From Cymbidium sinense (taxonomy: Eukaryota > Streptophyta > Magnoliopsida > Asparagales > Orchidaceae): DNA of 64,000 nt. The stretch lies in the NCBI GenBank assembly GCA_021442155.1, contig CM038223.1, positions 36,740,983-36,804,982 on the forward strand, in the 5' to 3' direction. The notes under the pieces were generated by a model. It did no database searches. It was not told where the DNA came from and worked only from the letters and a program-made list of their open reading frames with translations. The position numbers and the translations under genes were made by a program. Shown here one piece after another: positions 1-12,812 of this stretch; position 1 is the first letter of the stretch, and each line of letters opens with the position of its first letter.

Positions 1-1055
1 AATCTTTACATACACATGAATCTAAAGGGAAATTCAATTTTGTTTGTCATTTCCTTTTAATGTCATATGCCATGAACATGCATATAAGGAAATCTTTATC
101 CTCCCTTTCATTCCCTTTTAATCTGTATAAATGAAGTAGCAAGTTAAATGCTGCATGAGACATTAGAAGATAATGACATTGAACCTCACAAATTTAAAAT
201 TCACTTCAGCCTCATCTCATGATGACATAAAAATGAGAATAACAAGATATGAGTGATTTTGCATGAAGAAAGCAATATACATATCTTATCTCACTCAATT
301 GTGTCTCTTAGTAAATAAATTTCAGCCCTTTAGTAATATGAAGAAAGCAATATCATATCTCACTCATATGAAGTGGCATTTCATACGACATAATAGCTAT
401 TCGAAAGTGGCATATTGCACAATGTTCAAATAAAACCCCAAATCAATGCTTTTCAACCATAGAAAATGCAAGCTTTGGCTTATACATATCTCAAAATTCT
501 TCATGTTTCCCACTTTAACGATAGTTTAAGAATTGAAAAATGCATAATAGCAAAAATCGGATATAATGTGTTGGAGATTTTAATTCAATTTCAACTTGAA
601 ATGATAAGAAAGTACTTGCATGCATTAAAAGCTTGCAAATCAAACATGACAATTTTAGGTTTCACTTATGTGCATCCCCATTTCTTATTTTACTTTAAAA
701 GCCATTGATTTGAAAGTAACTATGACGAAGAGAGCAAGTATGAAACCAAAGCCCCAATCCATTCTTGCTTCATAGTCATTTGAAAGTGAGGATAGGCATT
801 ACATATCTAGATTTCAACAATTTTCAATATGGATCAGATTATGGATAGCAATGTAAACTTCTCCCAAAATGAAACCTTGCTATATTACTTGTCATAAATG
901 AGAAGTTGGCTTTATATATGAATCTGAATGAAATTTAATTCATATCATGTGAATCATAAAGGCAACCACATTGTATCATAAAGATGTTCACACTCAAACA
1001 AATTTCAACTTTCCTTTTGTTAGATAATAAAAAAAAACTTCATTTCTTTTATGGC
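1..1055. other. AT-rich sequence without a recognised gene
   Basis: No exon, transposon protein or structured repeat is visible on either strand. A short motif beginning gaagaaagcaatat, followed by tatctcactca, occurs near 255 and again near 338 as a small direct repeat. If the transporter exon at 1126-1311 belongs to a complete gene, this stretch is its first coding intron. No second transporter exon is recognisable here. Confidence 0.5.
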
Positions 1056-1125
1056 TTAAATCTTCATCCCTCTCTTTTTTTTTTTATACCAAATGGACTT
1101 GCTATTTGATAATTGGAAAGAATTT

Positions 1126-1311
1126 TTGTAGATCAACAATGATTCCAGCTCCCACAATAGTTGTCGAGAGATTAAACACAGCACTAGGAAATGAAGCTCC
1201 ATTAAATTCATCAAACTCTCCATCCTCTTTTCGCTTAGGAGCGTTCTCTTCAAGAACATCCTTACCCTTTCCCTTACTCCTCACATCCGGAAATACACTT
1301 GCAATTGTCAT
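1126..1311 (-). CDS. AVT6: First coding exon of an AVT6/SLC38-type amino-acid transporter (partial)
   Basis: The minus-strand reading frame starts at the ATG at 1309-1311 and gives about 57 family-like residues. It has a short basic and acidic N-terminal tail, then FDEFNGASF and AVFNLSTTIVGAGI, the start of transmembrane helix 1. This block is typical of plant AVT6-type (SLC38-like, AAAP superfamily) vacuolar or endomembrane amino-acid transporters. After GAGI the frame leaves the family, so the exon ends near 1126-1135. The only nearby donor candidate, gttgat, is weak. Where relatives usually have a dileucine-proline (after ENAP), this copy runs directly into KRKEDGE. No further exons are seen before the window edge. 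It may be the 5' end of a real gene with a first coding intron longer than 1.1 kb, or an orphan gene fragment. The family call is fairly firm; functionality is unknown. Confidence 0.68.
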
Positions 1312-1935
1312 TATTAATTACTTCAAAATGCAATCTTTCACAAAAATTCAGAAGCTAATAAAGAATACCAGTAACAAAAGATGAACCTTGCCAAGAGATC
1401 AAGAATTTGAGTAGGGAAAACCAGAAGCTAATAAGTTATCAGTCACAAAACGTGGACCCGAGTAAAGTAGTCCAAAGCCCGGGAGAATTCTCCCTTCGTC
1501 TGTAACTCCCGTGCAAGATCAAGCAAGTGGACTGCCTCCCAACGGCCGGGGAGCTAAGCATCCTTCTCATGATCAAAGCTTAGTGAAGGCGTTGGGAGTT
1601 ACTGAGGGTAGAATAAGAGAGCGACATGGGAAGCGAGAGGAAGAAAAGACTTCTCCTAGTGTTGTTCTTGCACCATGCCTTCCATGGCTAGGGTATTCTT
1701 CACTTCTCTCTTGGTTGTGATTGAGACTGGGAGATAGGATGGAGGCTGTGAGGGAGTTCGCGGGCAAGAGGGAGATTCTGAGGAGAAAACGCACGAGAGG
1801 GAAGGAGGAGTTGCATGAAAAATCCAGGATCGGGTCATGCCCTAGCCACTTGCGTTTTAGAATATTAGGGCTGATCGGCCCTTTCGATTGGTTGCACAAA
1901 CGGCGACTAATGAGGGGTATTGGCGGCAAGTCTAA
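1312..1935 (-). promoter_or_regulatory. Probable leader and promoter region of the AVT6-like gene
   Basis: Directly upstream of the transporter ATG the base composition shifts from strongly AT-rich to near-balanced (about 1440-1935), with stretches such as cccgggagaattc and ggccggggagc. This is usual for a plant 5' UTR or proximal promoter and unlike the surrounding DNA. Candidate intron borders between the GC-richer block and the ATG (caag|gttcat, and an acceptor ending gaag close to the ATG) suggest a 5'-UTR intron, but this is inference. Short open frames on both strands here show no family resemblance. Confidence 0.35.
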
Positions 1936-3074
1936 TTAGAGGGTTTAAGCGGCAGATTATGATAAGGATTAGGGGGGATTAAGAGATTAAGCAGCCACTA
2001 ATTATCTTAATTATAAATTAACGTAATTTCGCATCAAATTTTATGAATTTACTTTGTGCGATAAATCCTAGCAATATAAGTGTCGATTTAGGTATTACCG
2101 TTGTCGGACCGCGATGTGATCGATTTGCCGAGGTCGTTTGGACGGTGGCGGTCAAATGATGAATTGCGGCGTCGCATTCAAATCGAGGTTCACGTAGACT
2201 TTGCGAATTGATCGGAAGGCGTCGTTTGATAGATTTCGGCGTTTCAATAATGGCGCGCAATTTGTGAGCGGAGGATGTTTCGGGCGCTTACATCAATATG
2301 CACGTAATTTCATTAAAAATTGATTTTAATTAATTGATTAATTATTAATTGATGAAACGGACTTCATTTGATTCATTTTAATATTTTGAGTGCAATTATG
2401 CAATCGAAACTTTCGATTTAGAAATATTTTAATTAATTTTGATCGCGATTATGAGGTTTTAATTTCCAATTATGCGACGTTGCCGTTGATTTTCATAGAT
2501 TTTATCATATGCGCTTAATTTGAATAATGATACATACTTGTAGGTCAACAATTCAATTTCATTTTCTCTTGTGTTTGATTGGTTGTCTTTTATCAAAATT
2601 ATTTTTGATATATTTGGACCTTTCATCTTTTATGTTTAATTAAATATTTAATCGATCAATCACACTTGTATCTATTGTTAATATTTAACCTTTGATGTTA
2701 TTATCTGAATGAGACAAATCTCAAATATATAATTGGATTATCTTTGATTTTTACATTGATCATTAGATTATATTCGAGTCTTTAACACTTTGTGTTTTGA
2801 TTAATTGATTAATTGATGACTGTTCAAGATTGTGTTTGCATGTAATTGTCATTTCGTGAAAGGAATTGATGGTGTAAGCTTGGATTTTTAAGCTTTTAAT
2901 ATGCAATTAATTATGTCATTTTAATATAAGAGTAGGGAGTACAAATTAATTGCATTTAATAATTACAATATTTGATTTAGTTAATGTGTATTTTTAATAT
3001 GAATTTTTTATTATATTTTAAAGTCTATTTCTTCTCATTTAAATGATTTTTATGAAAAATATTTAAGTTTAATA
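1936..3074. other. AT-rich intergenic sequence
   Basis: No coding or transposon signal is seen. The part from 2100 to 2280 is richer in CG dinucleotides. The remainder is low-complexity TAATTAATTGATT-type sequence. Confidence 0.45.
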
Positions 3075-3490
3075 AGTTTCACGAAATTTCAGCAACATAA
3101 CGGCTTAGTAGTGTTATATTTCGCAAAATTTAGTGCGATGCACACTCGTCTCCCTTACTCCGGATTCAAGATCGACGAAGGAAGGATTTTTCATCTTCCA
3201 CTAGATCCAAGATCTACGGTGGACGCCTTTGTAAAAATTCTCAATCGGATCAAGATCAACTGATGTAGGCCTTCAAATTTTAAACCTTTGGTTTATTTAA
3301 TTTCAATTAATTAAAATTTCAAGTTCATTATTTTTTTTTTTGGCTAAATGATGGCTCAGTGGGATTGCATTTTTGCGAAATAGCACGCTCGCATATTTTT
3401 CTTTGCTCCGGATCCAAGATCGACGGAGGGAGGTAATTTCACTCACACTACAAGATCGACGGTAGAGGTCTTTGATTTGATATGTAGAGC
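3075..3490. repeat. Degenerate direct repeat, two units about 250 bp apart
   Basis: Two related segments, roughly 3075-3225 and 3335-3475, share in the same order a block near gcgatgcacactcg / atagcacgctcgc, then ctccggatccaagatcgacgg, then cactacaagatcgacggtagag, then a gcctttg/tctttg end. The copies are clearly diverged. Downstream on the minus strand a TATA-like ctcctataagag near 4000 sits in GC-richer DNA, so 2.1-4.1 kb may be a decayed LTR or promoter. That interpretation is weak. Confidence 0.5.
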
Positions 3491-4169
3491 AAGAAATTAA
3501 TTATAAAATTTTTATATTTGAAAATTACCTGAACTCGACGCTTCAAATTGCTTTTTGTTTTCAATCTAGATGAAATTGCCCTTATATTTTTTTTCAAGAC
3601 TTTAGAATGGGAGGATAGTTTGGGGATTAGGCTCTATTTACTTGAAGTAGCCCTAAGAGTCGGCTAGGAAATTCTTATGTGAGAACCAGATTGGGTTGTT
3701 TCACGCAAGGACTTCCTTTGCTTCAGCTCTTCATGCGACGACAGTGGAAGAGGGATTAGTGGCTAGGTAGGTCAGTGGTGGCCAAGGGACTGATTGACGG
3801 CGAGGGCTAGTTGGCTAGTATTTTCATGTGGCGGTGGCTAGGGATTTCATGCGAGCATAGAGGGATTGACTAGGCTCGATTTCATGCAAGCAAGATAGTC
3901 GACTTCGGCTAGATAAGGAAAGTCTCGTGTCTCTCTTTTTCTCGTGCGTACATGTGTGTCGAAGTGGTGATGCCCAACCGAATGTCCCTCCCCCGCTCTT
4001 ATAGGAGTCCAAGCTCCAACTATTCCCACTCTTAGTGCAATTTCAATGGTGTGGATGACGTTTGGGGTGGAGTTAGGGTTTTAAAAAAAAATCTCTCATT
4101 CATTGTTTTTCATTTTTTTTTTGCTGCCAACATGTTAATTTCTCATTTAATTTGTTACTTTCATGACTT

Positions 4170-5190
4170 AAACTTCAAAAGGATGATTGGAGATGTGTTC
4201 AGGACTGCATTCTAAAGAATGATTCTTCGAGTAAGGTATGAGCTCAAATAATGGATTGTATATCCACAAAAATCCTTCATGGACACTTCAAATTTTGATA
4301 GTCATATTTGACTTTGACATTATCACCTAGGATATCCAAACTTATATTGAAAAATTAATCTCTTCCTCTCTTTATAAACAAAATTTAAATGACTTTTTGT
4401 GTGAAATTATCATTTGGCTAAACACTCATATTTTCCATCTTAGTCAAGCTTGTAAACTTTCTTGACCTTTTCCTTTAGACCATAATAATGTGTTGCGACC
4501 ATCTAAAATTAAAAATGTCTCTTGATTAGATAGTTTATTATCTTCATTGATGATCGTATGAATCTCACTTGTATTTCCTTAATGAAAGGAAAATTTGATG
4601 GGGGATAGATTTTTAATTATTTTAACACCATAATCCACATTGAATTTCAATTCAAAATTGTAATCCTAAAAACTAGCAATACGAAAGAATGCTTTTAGAT
4701 AGTCTTAATTTATCTCTTGTATCGATGGATTATCCACCAAAGGTCTTGTTCAAACACCTCTCAACAAAATGAGTTTGTTGAAAAGAAAATTAGACAACTT
4801 TTAAAAGCATCTTGAGCACTAATATGTCTAAATATCTTTAGGGAGAAGCTGCCCTAATGGTTACATATTTTATTTATAGGGTGCCCTCAAGTGTGATAAA
4901 ATTTTAAATCTTTGTTCAAACTCACCTTTATTGATTTTCTATGATCATAATCATTTCTTATCTTCTTGCAAAAAATTTTGCAATTTTAGTTTTCATTTAT
5001 GTTCATTTTTAGCACTAGAGTAAAGTAAACCCTAAATCTATCAAGTGTATTTTTGTTGGATACTCATCACATTAAAAATGGTACAAATGTTAAGGAAATA
5101 GAGGAACACGAATCTCAATGTTGAAATTTTTATGATCATCTATGTTTCACTTTCATCAAACTCATGAACAATAAAACTTCATCCTTATTC
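4170..5190 (+). pseudogene. Ty1/copia polyprotein remnant (GAG-pre-integrase and integrase)
   Basis: With frame changes the plus strand gives the familiar order of a copia integrase region. An HHCC-type GAG-pre-integrase block lies near 4310-4480 (HLGYPNL, then NYHLAKH). The start of the catalytic core is near 4540 (FIDDRMNLT), carrying the first catalytic Asp. A stretch with SQQNEFVEKKIRQLL near 4750 has the catalytic Glu. The post-core KVNPKSIKCIFVGYSSH follows near 5030-5090. The core Asp expected in an RTDNG-type motif is replaced (KTSNT). Stops and frameshifts are frequent and no gag, RT or LTR is recognised. This is an old fragment of an Ale/Bianca/TAR-like copia element; the lineage is only a guess. 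Confidence 0.75.
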
Positions 5191-8100
5191 AACCTATGAA
5201 AGCCTCACCATAATCTCAAACTCTCTCTCATCATTTTATTAGTACATCCAATTGACTATAACCTTGCTAGAATTGCAAACTCTCTTATCACCTTGTCAAT
5301 ACATGAAAACTATGCAAAATGAGGCACAAAAAACAAAAAAATGGAGCAATCAAGATATATGCTGGACACCCAAGAATCTAATTGTTCTTGGATAAATAAA
5401 GTATAAACTAGTGAAAATAAATTTATTAATGATGATATTAATCTTCATTAAGCATGGCCAAACACGTAACATTTAATTTTATGAATTAATAGGAGCTTTT
5501 TCTCATATTTTATGCTATTGACATTTATCTTGATTAAATATAGATCCCATATAATATTTATGAAGATCTCCAAACCCTCAAATAGAAGAAAAGTTGTGTT
5601 GGCCTCCATGCTTATGCCATAAGTTAGTTCAATCAAATGTGATAACCTGTGGTGTCACACAAAACTCATTTGAAATGATCGACTACAATGAAAATTACTC
5701 AATCATATGGACTATGCCAATGAATCCAAAAATAAAATTTACTAAAAAATCCCATGTTGCCAAATGCCCTAGAAGAGAAAAGATGAAAAATTTCATGTTA
5801 AATAAGGTTGAAAATTTTACCTACACATGGGGCAATGACAAATTCAACTCGTGAGCGTCAAAATTTGTGAGGCAAAAAATAAAATCAACAAAAAGGAATG
5901 CTAAAATTTTTTAATAAGATAAGGACTCAGTACGACATGCACATGAGATTCAATTTGAATTTTAATTAAATATTTTTGTGTATATTTGTATATATAATCT
6001 AATTTAAAAATTATCCAAAAAAAATTAAATCCTCATTCTGCTTTGCAAACCTCAGACAAATCCCCAAATTCCCACATCGCTCAATGTCGTTTCCATTTCT
6101 CTATCTCGTTCAACCTTTCAAAAAATATCTGAACCTAAAAAAAATCTACTATGGTTTCTCCTTAATCTCTCTTTCGCATGCCCACGAGCTTCCCCCATGT
6201 GCATTGCAATTTTGTCGATCTCCTCTCAACCTCATTCATCTGCACGCTCTCTTCGTTACATTAGTTTGCTGATCTTTCTCGTATACATGCTTATCACTTA
6301 CCTATCTCATGAATTCTTTTCTTGAATGACTAACTCAACTCATGCTCTCCTTCACCTGACGTCAATGCCATTTTTCTTTCTTGTGCCCTCAATTGCTAAT
6401 GCTTGTGTGTTCCAACCAGTTTGATATCCTCTACTTGCTCATACTTGATTTTAGATCATGCAAGCCCTTGCCTCTCCCCATCTACTATTTCTCAAACTAT
6501 TGAAATCCTCAGCAATAAACAAACAAGGAAGTTATGATGAAGAACCACTGGTGAAGGCATTGACTAAACCATCAACATGTGAAGAGGAAGATGAATTTTG
6601 AGATGTTCACTTGATTATTGGTTAAAATAAGGATGAGTTAGGGCTTGAGATCCTGTAGGATTTAAAGTCATTATTTTGGCTGTTTGGATGGATTAAGTTA
6701 AATATTACTCAAAGTTTCCCACCAAGTAACTATTGAGTTGACCAACGACAACTTTCAACCAGCCTACTTGCTAGCCTCATAGCCCTGACATTGATGACCC
6801 AGCCAAAACATTGGTGATCTCCATTCTTTAGTCAACTGCAAAAGCTCAATCCAAAACACTTGCATCAACAAGCTCCAACTCAAATAGCCCAACAACTTTG
6901 GTCATCTTTCTCTCGCTTTTTGTCTCTCTCACTCTCTCTAATTCTCTCACTCCCCTTGTCCTACTATCTCTCTCCCTTTATCTCTAACTCTTTCTCCTTA
7001 TATATATTAAAAATATAGCAAGAAGATAACAAAAGAAAAAAAAGAGATATTTATAAATGAAGATAAAGTTTGAAAAAAGTGTGTATTTAATTTTGCCACA
7101 AATTTGATTTTTAAGTAAAATGCAAAGCCAGCTCATCATGTTATCATTTAAGTATTCATATAGGTCTTGATTTTTTAAGTGTGATGGATTAACGATGCAT
7201 ACATGTTTTTCTTGATGTGGCAAGGAATCCTTATGTTATGCATATTTTTTAATGCAAGTGCACAAATATGCGTGCTTCTTTTAAGCATGGTGGAGTCATA
7301 GAGTCTTAAGGCACCTACTATACATGCTTGGTTTGGCATAGCGAGCATGTTTCACAATCCTCAAATACCTTTTATTCAGATGCTATCAAAATTTTGATTG
7401 ATAGATTCAAATTGAACAAAACTAAGATGATTATTTATGCACTAAAGCATCATAAAAATCTAGAGTGAAATATAAAATTCTAAATAAATAAAAATGAGAA
7501 TTAAATTGATTTAAAAAAGGATTTAGAGAGACCTAAAAGCTTGTTTATGAACATAGAAAAATTTTCCTCTGCTTTTTAGAACTCTGAATGTGCAAAACTC
7601 TCAAAAGCACACTTTGTTAACAGAACTTGAATAAAAAAATGAATTAAGCATATCTTTTTATTATAAGAGAAAAAAATATTCTCCATGGGGCCTACTAAGA
7701 TAAAGTATAAACCACTTGCAAGCATAATTGGCCTATTTGAAACACATAATGAACTCTTAATCCACAACACAAATATGCAAGACACAATGTGATTTTCAAA
7801 GCTAAAAAAAAAAATAAAAAAAAAATAATAATAATACTGTGCATATTTCAATGATAAAATGTGTAAATAGTTAAATCTAAAAAAAATTCAAGTCTTCTAT
7901 ATGTATCAGGAGACGACTTTGAACTCAAATATAATGCCATATAAGGCATGTATGTGCACCAAAATGCTAACGTATGTCTTTTAAAAGCATAAAATCAAAT
8001 TCTCCACATGTGCTTTTATAAATGCATTAAATGCTAAATATAAAGTCATGAATGCTATGTAGACTTAAAGCAAGAACTTAAATTTTCTTATTCCTTGAGA

Positions 8101-8243
8101 AGCATTAAAATGTTTTGAAAGACTTGCAATTAATATGGAAATTCAAACTCCCTATTTAAATTCCAAAGTGAAATTTGACATATACTTAGGCTCTGTCTAT
8201 AGGGTTGGATTGTAAATTTCATATTTTTAAATTGATCTTTCAC
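5191..8243. other. Long stretch without recognised genes
   Basis: Small open frames occur (for example plus-strand 5594-5854 and 6084-6272, minus-strand 7576-7851), but none has recognisable domain motifs or gene-like composition. About 6900-7000 is CT-rich (ctctctcactctctc). No TIRs, LTRs or transposon protein motifs were found. Confidence 0.45.
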
Positions 8244-8561
8244 ATCCCAAAGACTGGAGTTGACAACACTTGAACCATGTGATAAACATTTATGCAATGA
8301 TTCTGAAATAATCACATTCAAAGAATGACCAAATTTTAACTTCTATTCTAGTTAAATAAACTCATCACACAATGGGAACAAAAACTTGTTTTGAAATTCC
8401 ACCTCCCAAAGATTGGAGTTGACAACACTTGAACCATGTGATAAACATTTATGCAATGATTCTGAAATAATCACATTCAAAGAATGACTAAATTTTAACT
8501 TATATCTAGTTAAATAAACTCATCACACAATGGGAACGAAAAACTTGTTTTGAAAGTTCAC
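8244..8561. repeat. Two-copy tandem duplication, 159-bp unit
   Basis: The block beginning cccaaagactggagttg near 8246 recurs as cccaaagattggagttg at 8405, and both copies run to aacttgttttgaaa. Copy 1 is about 8244-8402 and copy 2 about 8403-8561. They differ by only a handful of substitutions and small indels, so the duplication looks much younger than the surrounding decayed DNA. It has no coding content. Confidence 0.9.
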
Positions 8562-11500
8562 CAAGTTATTTTATCTTTTATTTACATATGGCTTATAATA
8601 TCCTTTTCAATGAAAGCTCATTTCAAAAAGCAAATTCTTTGCACTATTTTTATAATACGCAATCAAAAGTTCTGACCATAGACTTAACCTCTTACATACA
8701 AGGCTAGAGTCTATAAGTTCTATAATGTAATGAGTATTTAAATAAATTCAAATGACATGCAAACTATGAACCTATCCTCTATAATTAATTGAGCAAATTT
8801 GGCGAGGTTTAAAAGATGATGGTCATATTTATTGTACATTATAAACAAAGGCTATGAGAAACAAAAATAATTTAGGTTAGTAGCCCTATGATTAGTGTAG
8901 CCACTACACATCATAATTAGAGGGGATCATTTTCAAATTAAAGCTACCATGTTTTAAATAAAAATGCTTTAAATTGTCTTGCCCTAATGAAGGTCATATT
9001 GATAGAAAATGTCAGTCACGTGAAATCTCTATTATCAAAATATTCTTCAATTCCAAAGCAATTTTTTTTGTGCTCAAATCTAGGTGAAAAATAGGAAAAT
9101 TTTAGCAAATTACAAAAATCTAAAAATGTTTATACAATAAAAGATCACTCTATACTTTAAAGTAACTATCTATTCTTCCTTCGTCTAGTTTAATTAGGGT
9201 TATAAATTGAAGATAATCTATGCTCACAAATAATCAATGTCATATTAAGCTTATTATTATAATCACTCTCAACATTCTCATACCGATAAAGATGTGTCAT
9301 ATGCTCTTTGACTAGGTGATTTGAATATCAAATGAAACTACTAAATTATGGTTATGACCAATATCTTTTGATCGTGTGATTTATTGTAGTTTGACACTAT
9401 TAAATTACAATTATAGTTAAAATCTAAAAGTTTTTCAACAGCTCAAACGTTTGAGTGGTGAATTATAGTGTGCAGTTGGTAGGATATAAAACTCTATATT
9501 AGCTAAAGTCGATTTAAAGTTACCTCATTAGACAGACTCTTATTGTAGATTTATGATGCCCTCTTAGATGTTGTAGTTCATGGTTACTAATAAGGATCCT
9601 TAAGTTAGATTAGGTTGACTATTTTCTCTGACTAAGTAGACTAGATTTCATCACAACCCAAGATAATGAAATTATAAGATCTTGATCGAGTTTTCTTTTT
9701 CATCATTTGTTCTAAGTTAATGATGATAATTTTTTTAATCATAAACTCAATTTGTTGCTATTATGAGATATATATTTAGTGCCTAATGATTAGTTTTAAT
9801 CAAAATTTCTTTCTTATAGCTTTAAGGGTTAATTAACTCTTCTGCATATGGGAATACTAGGATTATATCATAAAGTCTTTATTAAATAAGATCGAAATTC
9901 AACAAAAGAAAAAAATAAATAAAAATAAAAATTGAGATCACCACTAATGCGACTTAGTGTGCAGACTCATTTACCTCTCTTCCACTCAACATGATGTTGG
10001 GTTCCTTGTTAATGTTTTAAACTAATACATGAATAATATTGAAGACCACATGAAAAGTTATTAATTTCATTCTAAGGTACTTTATGGCGACTCTAGGAAA
10101 AACCCTAGTATTTAAAAAGTCATACAATAAGAAAATAAAATTTTTTATAGATTTTGATTGGGCTGGAGACATCAAACCGAGGATTTATCTTTGGCTATTA
10201 TACTAATGTTTTGGAAAACACAATCACATAAATAAATAATTAATAATATGTGGTCCCAAGAAATAATGATGAAGTTAAATATATGATAATGCCAATTTGT
10301 ATGTGAAGGAGCATGATTAAAAAATATTATTAGAAGATATAAAGTATCAAATGAAAAATTCCTAAAAACTATATTGTGACAACTAGGCTAGCATAAATAT
10401 TCCAAAAAATCTTATCCCCAATGCTAGAACTAAACACATTAAGATAGGCTAACATTTCATCTCAAAAAAAAAAATAATAAAAAATAAAAAAAGGTTAGCC
10501 TAATTATATTATTTTAATAAACTCTCTAACTATAGATATCCTCTCTAAGGTTTTATTCAAGATAAGTTTTAATCTAGTCAATATGTTGAGTGTCATGACC
10601 TGGCTTGGGACTTGGAATTTCAAAGACAGTAGACAGTTGGATTGTGAAAATTTAAAATTTATATTATCTAAATCCAGAAGTAATGAAACATGCAATCTAA
10701 AGAAATATATAAAACAATTTAAAAATTACCTTTGTTAGTTATTATCTCGTCTACGATATACGTTCTTTGTTCACTCATTTAGATTTGAATTTATTAAATA
10801 ACAATATAATGAGTTTTCAAACCCAGTAGAATAATTACAATTCTAAATTACAATACTCAATAAAAAGAAGCTAATATGTTTGATAGTTCTCTCTATCAAA
10901 TTATAAAAATATTTCATATGATGATCTAAATCAACTATGATCAAGAATATCATCTAAACTAATATTTAAAATGCATATTTTTAAAAATATTACTTTCTAT
11001 TGTATAATTTATGATCTAGACTTTTAAATTTTAATGAACTTAATATCTTACTTTATATATCCATTTTAGAAGCATCGTCTAAGTATAGCCTAACTCACCC
11101 CTGGTCGATATATATCTCGTCCATACAACGGGGCATAGACAAGTCTACTATTGTTTGATGTGAAAATGCTCCAACTCACCTCTTGCCAATACATCTCCTA
11201 TCGGCAAAGAGAAGCATGGTTTAATTTTCACTATCATCTGAGGAGAAAGGAAAGTTATCAACATGTAATATTACATCCTCATCCAGTATTATAAGGGGTG
11301 AACTCCTTTCATCATGTACAAGCAAGTACATCTATAGGTAAATATGTTTATTGGCATTCATCATAATATGCATGATTTTTTTATACAATATAAAGTTTGT
11401 TTACTAATCATTAAATGTTATATCGAATGAAGTCTATATGTTATGTTATGATGATCTAGTATTTTTTTTAGAAAAATTACTGCATATGTATATTTCAAAT

Positions 11501-12474
11501 AAGACTAATGCATGTCTCAACCTTAAGTAGAGAACTAATTAATAAAGTTGCACTCATTTTGTTTGTTGATTCATTTATGATTTTTCAATCTAGATTGTTA
11601 TTGTGCATTTAAAATAATATATTTTGTTAGAGTTCAATTGACAAATTGTTCCAAGTGAACTCCACAGAGAATAATTTTTGCATATAAATGAAGTGCAATC
11701 TTGTTCATTTTCATCTTTCAATCTTCAGTTCATAAAGAGTTTTGATGGTTTTAGAGGCAATGAGGTTTTGTTTACGCTTTGTAGGTGAGCTGCCGAGTTC
11801 TTTGTAAGTCTTGTTTTAGTTCATTCAATTCTTTAATGCATATATAATTTGATTTTAAGTGTTCTGTGTATCTCATATTTGTAAACACTTGTGTATTTTC
11901 ATTTTGTGTCATGTTTGTTTATATATAATTATTTTGAAGACAGCGTGAAGGTCGAGTTGCTAAAAGTGAGGGAAAGAATGAGTGATTGTGAGAGTGCAAG
12001 TAACAGAGAGGATGGTTGTTGAGCCTATGAGGTTGGCAATCGTGAGTAGCTCATAGGTTAGGAATGCAAGAGCCAGAGTGATAGGTACATTGAGCAAAAG
12101 TAGCATATGGGGAATGAGAGAGAGAGGCAAGATCGCATATATAAGGGAGTAAAGAGACACATGAGCACCATGTCATGTGAGACTAAGTGAAAGGTGGCAT
12201 ATTAAGGAATTTTTTTTTCCACATGATGGTCATATGGTTCTCACATCTTGCATGACTGAGGGATTTTTTATATTTTTTTTAAAGTAAAATTAAATTAAAA
12301 ATGAGATTATATTTAATATTTATATTGATATTATATATGATGATGTCTATAATGCACTTCAAATTGGTCTCATGCAATATTGCATCTATTATTCGCTACT
12401 AACATCTCATTTGGTCACACTTAACTAGTATTACATTGATTGTTTTATGGTGCATACCTTTGCTATAGAGACTG

Positions 12475-12479
<5 letters not shown>
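8562..12479. other. AT-rich region without recognised genes
   Basis: No transposon protein, exon or clear repeat is recognised over nearly 4 kb. One possible exception is at 10594, where tgtcatgacctggcttggg resembles the start of many plant gypsy LTRs (TGTCACG-type), but no partner LTR or internal region was found. The 11080-11340 part is somewhat GC-richer without a reading frame. Confidence 0.4.
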
Positions 12480-12505
<26 letters not shown>

Positions 12506-12606
12506 TCTTATAAATTCGGGTTAAAGGGTGGGCTGGCAGATCAAATCATTTGTGTATGTGTTTTGTACTTTTGGTAATATAATAAAATTTCCAAGTTTGT
12601 CTCTAT

Positions 12607-12648
<42 letters not shown>

Positions 12649-12748
12649 TATAAATTGGGGTTAAAGGTTAGGCTGGGCAGATCAAATCATTTGTGTATGT
12701 GTTTTGTACTTTTAGTAATATAATAAAATCTCCAGGTTTGTCTCTATG

Positions 12749-12783
<35 letters not shown>

Positions 12784-12812
12784 ACTCTCTCTATCTCTCT
12801 CTTCCTCTCTAA
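12480..12812. repeat. CT microsatellites within a 140-bp tandem duplication
   Basis: Runs of (CT)n lie at about 12480-12505, 12608-12645 and 12749-12778, followed by an interrupted CT-rich tail to about 12812. The intervening DNA (cttcttataaattcgggttaaag through tttgtctctatgctc) is itself duplicated with a period of about 140 bp. The units are therefore microsatellite plus unique flank repeated in tandem, consistent with slippage or unequal exchange initiated in the CT runs. Confidence 0.88.

Noticed and set aside
1511..1939. Open frames on both strands in the GC-richer block upstream of the transporter exon
   Set aside because: Overlapping frames on both strands without family motifs. Better explained as leader or promoter DNA with few stops.
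5594..5854. Plus-strand 86-codon frame with some cysteines
   Set aside because: No recognisable motif, no flanking gene structure, and composition like the surrounding AT-rich DNA.
7576..7851. Minus-strand hydrophobic frame of 91 codons
   Set aside because: Phe/Tyr richness is explained by poly-A/T runs. No conserved motif or splice context.
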